From Limnanthes douglasii subsp. nivea (lineage: Eukaryota > Streptophyta > Magnoliopsida > Brassicales > Limnanthaceae): a stretch of DNA of 64,000 nt. Made by a program: the position numbers and the translations under genes. Positions 59,536-64,000 of this stretch are shown piece after piece. Position 1 is the stretch's first letter; each line of letters opens with the position of its first letter. Below the pieces are notes generated by a model, which was given only the letters and a program-made list of their open reading frames with translations, was not told where the DNA came from and did not search any database. Where the stretch lies: assembly GCA_036936605.1 (NCBI GenBank), contig JAUPFV010000001.1, positions 343,429,081-343,493,080 on the forward strand, written 5' to 3'.

Positions 59536-62404
59536 ATGTTTACAGCAAGAACAACATTGATCAAAGGTGGTTGGCTCAACCTTTCGGAGTTGGAGAAAGC
59601 GCAAAAGGTCGAGAAGGAAAGACGAATAGCAGCAGGGCTGCCATCATCACCTGTTGAGAGACCAGTTGCTTCTGTTACAGAGTCAGATCGAGGCTCGTCC
59701 TCCTCCAAAGGTACTAAGCCCAAAAAACTCTTTCAATCCACCCTCTCGCCCATAGTCTCTGGTTCCTCGGTCCAGGAGTCAATACCTGCTGTTGAGCCAG
59801 GAGTTACTGCTACAAGCGTTAGGAAACCTTCTCCTTTTATAACTATGGGATCTGACTCTGATCACTCTCCGGAGAAACTAGTTATTAAGAGGCCAAGCCG
59901 GTTAGTTAAGGGACTAGCCTCCAAGAATACTCCCTCCAAATTGGGGGCGAAAAACTGTGGCTCTGGGTCTGGAGTGCCCATTAGAGCTCCCCGGGAGAGG
60001 CTATCTGGTCCGGAGGCCAGCAGTCCGGTACCTCCAAGAGAGACTTCTGCCTCCGAGCCCCAACCTGAGGTGAAAAGTCATAAAAACATAGAAGGTCAGC
60101 AGTCCGGAAGCCAGGCTGAGCCAAGCTTTAACCCTCCACGGACCTCTACCACAGACATTCCCCCAACAATTATGGAGGAGAGGATGGAGGACTCTGCTGA
60201 AGAGGTCCCTTTCGAGTCTGAGTCTTCCAGCCAGACTGAAAATGCTGCTATTGCCAAAAAAGGCAAGGAAAACCTGTACTTGAGGCATCCGGAGCTGCCG
60301 GAGTGCCTTGAAGCGAAGGTGGGGCCATGTTTCCACAGAGTTGAGCTCAAATATCTCTTGGCCTTACAAAAGACCAAGTATGCATTCATCCATACTCTTG
60401 ACCTGGGGCGAATGCGCACAAAATGGGGGATCCCGGGAAACGTGAAGGTAAGGATCCCCATCGATCCGAAGACCCCTATGGATTGCAAGAGGAACGAAAT
60501 AGTCTTCTTTACAGAGCTATTTAACTGGGGACTCAGGTTCCCATTGGACCCGGAGATCGTTCGGTACTTCCACCTGGTGAAGCTCTGCCCGAGCCAGCTG
60601 AGCCCCAATGGCTGGTTTACTTTGATGTCATGTATCATGGCATCTAGGCTGTCAGGGATCCCTTCCCTATGGAAGAGTTCGCAGCGGTGGCCAACCTTTG
60701 CAAGCATCACCAATTCCCCTTTTGTCACTTCAATATGGGGAACGATCTCAAGGCTGTTGATGATCTCTTGGAGTCAGAGAGCAAATGGAGGAGCCAATTT
60801 CTGTTCGTCAGTGGCGCTTGGGAAAATGGAAAAAATATCAAGGTCGGAGAGAACCCAAGCCTCCTCAGGAGTAGGTGGAGGAGTGACCGTAAGTTCCTTA
60901 CTTTAAATCTCTGTTCGTTTCTCTCCTTTCCTTTTTTTTAAAGTTAGTTTAAATTAACCAATTTCTCTTTTGTTCTAACAGAGCTGCCAAAGAAGTTCGG
61001 GGATTATCTAAAGGCCGGACAGACTACATGTGGCAAAATCAATGAGTTAGAAGTTCGGGGCCTCCAGAAGACGTTGTGCTGAGAAGGTCCCATGAGTTAG
61101 ATGGGACACTCTACCTGCCTGCCCGGGCTAAAGCCCCAAGTAAAATGAAGGGCAAGAAGAGAGGCAAAAAGGTAGCGAGTGATGCTGAGAAGGATACCCT
61201 AGCAGACCCGGAGGGGCCGGCCCAGGTTCAAATCGATGCAGCCCTCTTGCAAGTGGTAGAGCAAGAGACCGAAAGGCAGGAAGTAGACCTCCCAAAACCT
61301 CCAAGGGCTCCCAAGAGGACTCGCAAGCAAGTAGGAGAAGGCACTGACCGGGAAGCCAAGAAGAAAAAGACTTCCCAAGGAGATGAGTTCGCTCTCTGGG
61401 ATCCGGAGCCTTCCTTCCCCACTGACCTCTCTGACCCAACACTGGCCGAAGAGATCCCAAGGGATTTTCATACCGATGAGGTAGAGGGGGGAGATCTCAA
61501 CCTCGATGGAGTGGACATCACTGGTCTAGCTGGACTTGGTGAGTATTTCCTTGGCCTCCCAAGAGACGAATTTGTAGGGCCCTACGTTCCTCCAAGCAGC
61601 TCCAATACGGTCAATTTCAATGGTAAGACTTTCATGGTTTCTAGTGAAAAGGACACTATAGCCCATTCCTTGCTTAGTAATGTGCAGCCAGTTCTCACAT
61701 TGGAGAGGCAAGTCCGGAGTCAGGCAGACACCATCAAAGACCTCAAGTCTGAGAAGGAAAAGTTGTCCGAAGACCTCCGCACTGCCACCACCAATGCTAA
61801 CTTGCTTAAGGAAGCAAATGAGGAGCTGAAGAGGAAGCAAGATGAAAGCAACACAAAAGTTGCCACCCTAGAAGAAACCATAAAAGATCTTCAAGAGAAG
61901 TTGTCCGGTATGGAGAAGGACCTTACGACCTCAAGGGGAGAAACTACTGCAAAGGAGAAGATCATCACCAACTTGACTACTGACAAGATTGCTCTAGAAA
62001 ATGCAGTGACCCAGGCTACTGAGGAGAAAAATGCTCTGTTAAAGGACCAAGAGGCCACAATCAATGCCAAGATCAACGCCTATGTCAGGGAAATGAATAA
62101 AAGCGAAGAGTTAATGATTCAAAGGGTAAAGTCTGATATGGTTCTCCTTTTTCATGAAAAATTTCCGAAGAGGACCCTGGGGGATTTATGGCTCTATGTG
62201 GATGACAATGACCTTCCATATTATACAATGGTCGATAAGGATGGAATTCCCAGTGAGTCTTCATCTGATGATGAAGAGAGGACCGGAGAGAGCCCTGGCG
62301 AAGAGGAGAATGATCCCAAGGGCAAGAAAGTAGTCGAAGGGGGGAGCGACTCTAAGGGTAAGAAAGCAGATGAAAGGGAGCCATCTTCAAAGGCTCAACC
62401 TTAA
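59536..62404 (+). CDS. Antisense gene of gypsy element 2 (transposase_28-like, coiled coil), spliced, frame-damaged
   Basis: Exon 1 begins MFTARTTLIKGGWLNL at 59536. A serine/proline-rich region follows (residues about 30-240), then a domain resembling the 'putative gypsy type transposon' family: HPELPECLEAKVGPCFHRVE, LFNWGLRFPLDPEIVRYFHL, KLCPSQLSPNGWFTLM. A one-base shift near 60660 moves reading to MEEFAAVANLCKHHQFPF. A GT-AG intron lies at about 60889-60981 (gaccgtaag to ttctaacag). Exon 2 shows a TGA at 61043-61045 with compensating shifts, then an open frame from 61076. That frame holds a basic region (KMKGKKRGKK), a coiled coil of roughly 130 residues (61720-62110), VKSDMVLLFHEKFPKR and an acidic tail ending EPSSKAQP. 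The product's function is unknown. The frame is damaged in two places, so this copy is probably not functional. Confidence 0.75.
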
Positions 62405-62892
62405 TTTATGATTTAATTGGTTTATCTTTTATTCAAACTAAAGTCCTTGGAAGGCCAAGGCAATCTTTTTGTTGTGGTGTCCGGTATTTGTTCGGACAGG
62501 TTTTTTGTGCTGTATCCTGACTCACTCGAAAGTCCTTGGAAGGCCAAGGCAATTTTAAGTTGTTCAATGAATATTTCTGTTTTGCACAACCATTATCTTC
62601 TTTCATTGTTTGTTTTAGTTTAGATAGCTAGAGTTTAAGTAGCTTTTAGTTATTGCGTTGTGAGAGTGTTTAAATTCTCCGGCTAGAGTTTAAATAGCCC
62701 TTAGATCTTTCAGTCCGGGTAGTATAACAAAAGATAGAACTTTGAAAATACTTAGAAAATTTTGAAGAAAGCATCGAATTTTATTCAACCATCCGGACAC
62801 CTCATAAAAACCTCCCTGTGCCACCAGGGAGGAAAGAGTATGCCCCCAAATATTTACATGGAAGTTCAAACAAGTAAATATTTACACAAGTG
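62405..62892. repeat. Spacer between convergent genes of element 2, with paired hairpins
   Basis: Aaagtccttggaaggccaagg occurs twice (near 62439 and 62530); ccttgg-aagg-ccaagg forms a 6-bp stem with a 4-base loop. A second pair of similar phrases, gtttaaattctccggctagag, lies near 62668. The gtgccaccagggaggaaag and gtatgcccccaaatattta blocks precede the integrase stop, as in element 1. Confidence 0.75.
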
Positions 62893-64000
62893 TTATTCCA
62901 AGTACATCCGAAGATGCTCAATATTCCAAGGGTGAGTTAAAACCCTGCCATCTTTGTCTTCCAACCAATAAGTTCCAGGCTTGATTCTTTCAACCACAAT
63001 ATACGGACCCTCCCAGGTAGGGGCCAGCTTTCCAAAGAGCTTTTTCTTTAGTGTGTAAGAATACCTTCCTTAATACTTTGTCCCCTGGTTGGAAATCTCT
63101 TCTTTTAACTTTAGAAGCAAGCCTGCTTCTCATCAAGCCCTGATAGTGTGCCACTCTAAGGCGAGCTTTAACCCGTCTTTCTTCTATTAAATCAAGTTGA
63201 TTTCTGATGGCCATCTCATTAGCGTGTCCGGAGAAGTTGTGAACACGAAAGGAAGGGAGTGTCTTCTCTATGGGGGGCTACTGCATCCATTCCATAGACC
63301 AAGGCGAAGGGTGATTCTTGTGTTGCAGCCCCAGGTGTTGTCCGGTAGGCCCACAAGACTTCTTGTAAATAACTAGGCCACTTCCCAGCAGCCCCTTCTA
63401 GATTCTTCCTTAAACCGGACAGTATAGTCCTATTAGCCACTTCAACTTGCCCATTAGCTTGTGGGTGGAAAGGTGAAGAAAAACAATGCTGTATACCCCT
63501 TGAGGCACAGAAGCTTTCCATTTCTCTATTGTCGAACTGTGGCCCATTGTCTGTTGTTATTTTCTGTGGGACACCAAATCTACAACATATGTTGGACATA
63601 ATGAATTTTATGACAGTTTTTGATGTTGTCCCTGCCAAGGGAACTGCTTCTATCCACTTTGAAAAGTAGTCAATGGCCACACTTATAGTTCTACGCCCTC
63701 CGGACGCCACAGGGAGAGGCCCTACTAAGTCCAACCCTCATCGAGCAAAAGGGATGGGCTCAGAAATTGACTCCAAAGGAATGGCTGGTACATGAATTTC
63801 ATTGCTGTACCTCTGGCATGGGTCACACCTTTTCACCAATTCATTAGCATATTTCATAATCGATGGCCAATAATATCCGGAGAGTAATACTCTTCTTGTT
63901 AAAGCTCTAAACCCACAATGAACTGATCCCTCACCATCATGCAATTCGGAGAGGACCACTTGTGACTCATCATCCCCTAAACAACGTAGGAGAGGTTTAC
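62893..64000 (-). pseudogene. Integrase of gypsy element 2, broken, continues right
   Basis: Fragments 63738-63959, 63219-63734 and 62990-63214 give the zinc finger (HDGEGSVHCGF...CDPC), the core (DLVGPLPVASGG, ITTDNGPQF, ANGQVEVANR) and the tail (LRKVFLHTKE). A nonsense TGA replaces tryptophan in FAR-W-GLDLVG at 63735-63737. One frameshift lies near 63270 in a G run, another near 63045. Similarity to the integrase of element 1 is very high. Confidence 0.9.

Larger units (their letters stand above)
58631..64000 (-). mobile_element. Ty3/gypsy (Tat-type) retrotransposon 2, continues right
   Basis: Reading on the minus strand from the right edge: integrase (to 62893), spacer with hairpins, antisense gene (plus strand, 59536-62404), purine tract (59101-59114) and 3' LTR (58631-59100). 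The layout equals element 1 and preserves the portion lost there. Integrase phrases are nearly identical between the two, so they belong to the same or sister families. Confidence 0.88.

Overview
The window is nuclear DNA from a flowering plant, most likely a eudicot. It has one intact multi-exon housekeeping gene with plant-type introns. The rest is AT-rich and consists of nested and decayed transposable elements: Mutator-like DNA elements, Ty3/gypsy and Ty1/copia retrotransposons, LINEs and a tRNA-derived SINE. Nothing bacterial, phage-like, organellar or CRISPR-like is visible. I could not resolve the species.

Layout. 1-4921 (minus) is the 5' part of a Mutator-borne gene family with a plant-mobile-domain-like/DUF1985-like N-terminus, broken by one frameshift and two stop codons; its 3' end lies beyond the left edge. 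5025-6475 and 6503-7488 are two related, non-coding, long-inverted-repeat elements, the second with a perfect 9-bp target-site duplication. 7770-8123 is a stranded gypsy 3' LTR. 9944-13874 (minus) is allantoate deiminase (AAH), 12 exons and 498 codons with every junction in frame, including one GC-AG intron. 14000-25400 is an AT-rich desert with a field of degenerate short repeats and a relic Mutator transposase. 25400-28400 (plus) is a copia relic containing a 107-unit GA microsatellite. 28600-32400 (plus) is an internally deleted gypsy element in which gag is followed directly by integrase. 33500-36400 (plus) is a gypsy LTR-gag-protease fragment. 37500-42970 (minus) and 44111-49132 (plus) are two LINEs; the second has an 11-bp target-site duplication and lacks its endonuclease. 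49795-51310 is the 5' end of a second Mutator-borne gene of the same type as the first, interrupted by a SINE with a 15-bp duplication. 51310-58390 and 58631-64000 (both minus) are two head-to-tail Ty3/gypsy elements of the Tat type, the second running off the right edge.

How the parts work together. Only AAH appears to be a functional host gene; it acts in purine-ureide nitrogen recycling. The most informative element biology is in the gypsy elements. Behind integrase, on the opposite strand, they carry a separate gene with its own TATA-like box, a GT-AG intron, a domain resembling the 'putative gypsy type transposon' family, a long coiled coil and an acidic serine-rich tail. Traces of it are present in three elements of the window. 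In one place its 3' half has become fused in frame to the first coding exon of the Mutator-borne gene. The space between the convergent integrase and antisense genes carries repeated short hairpins.
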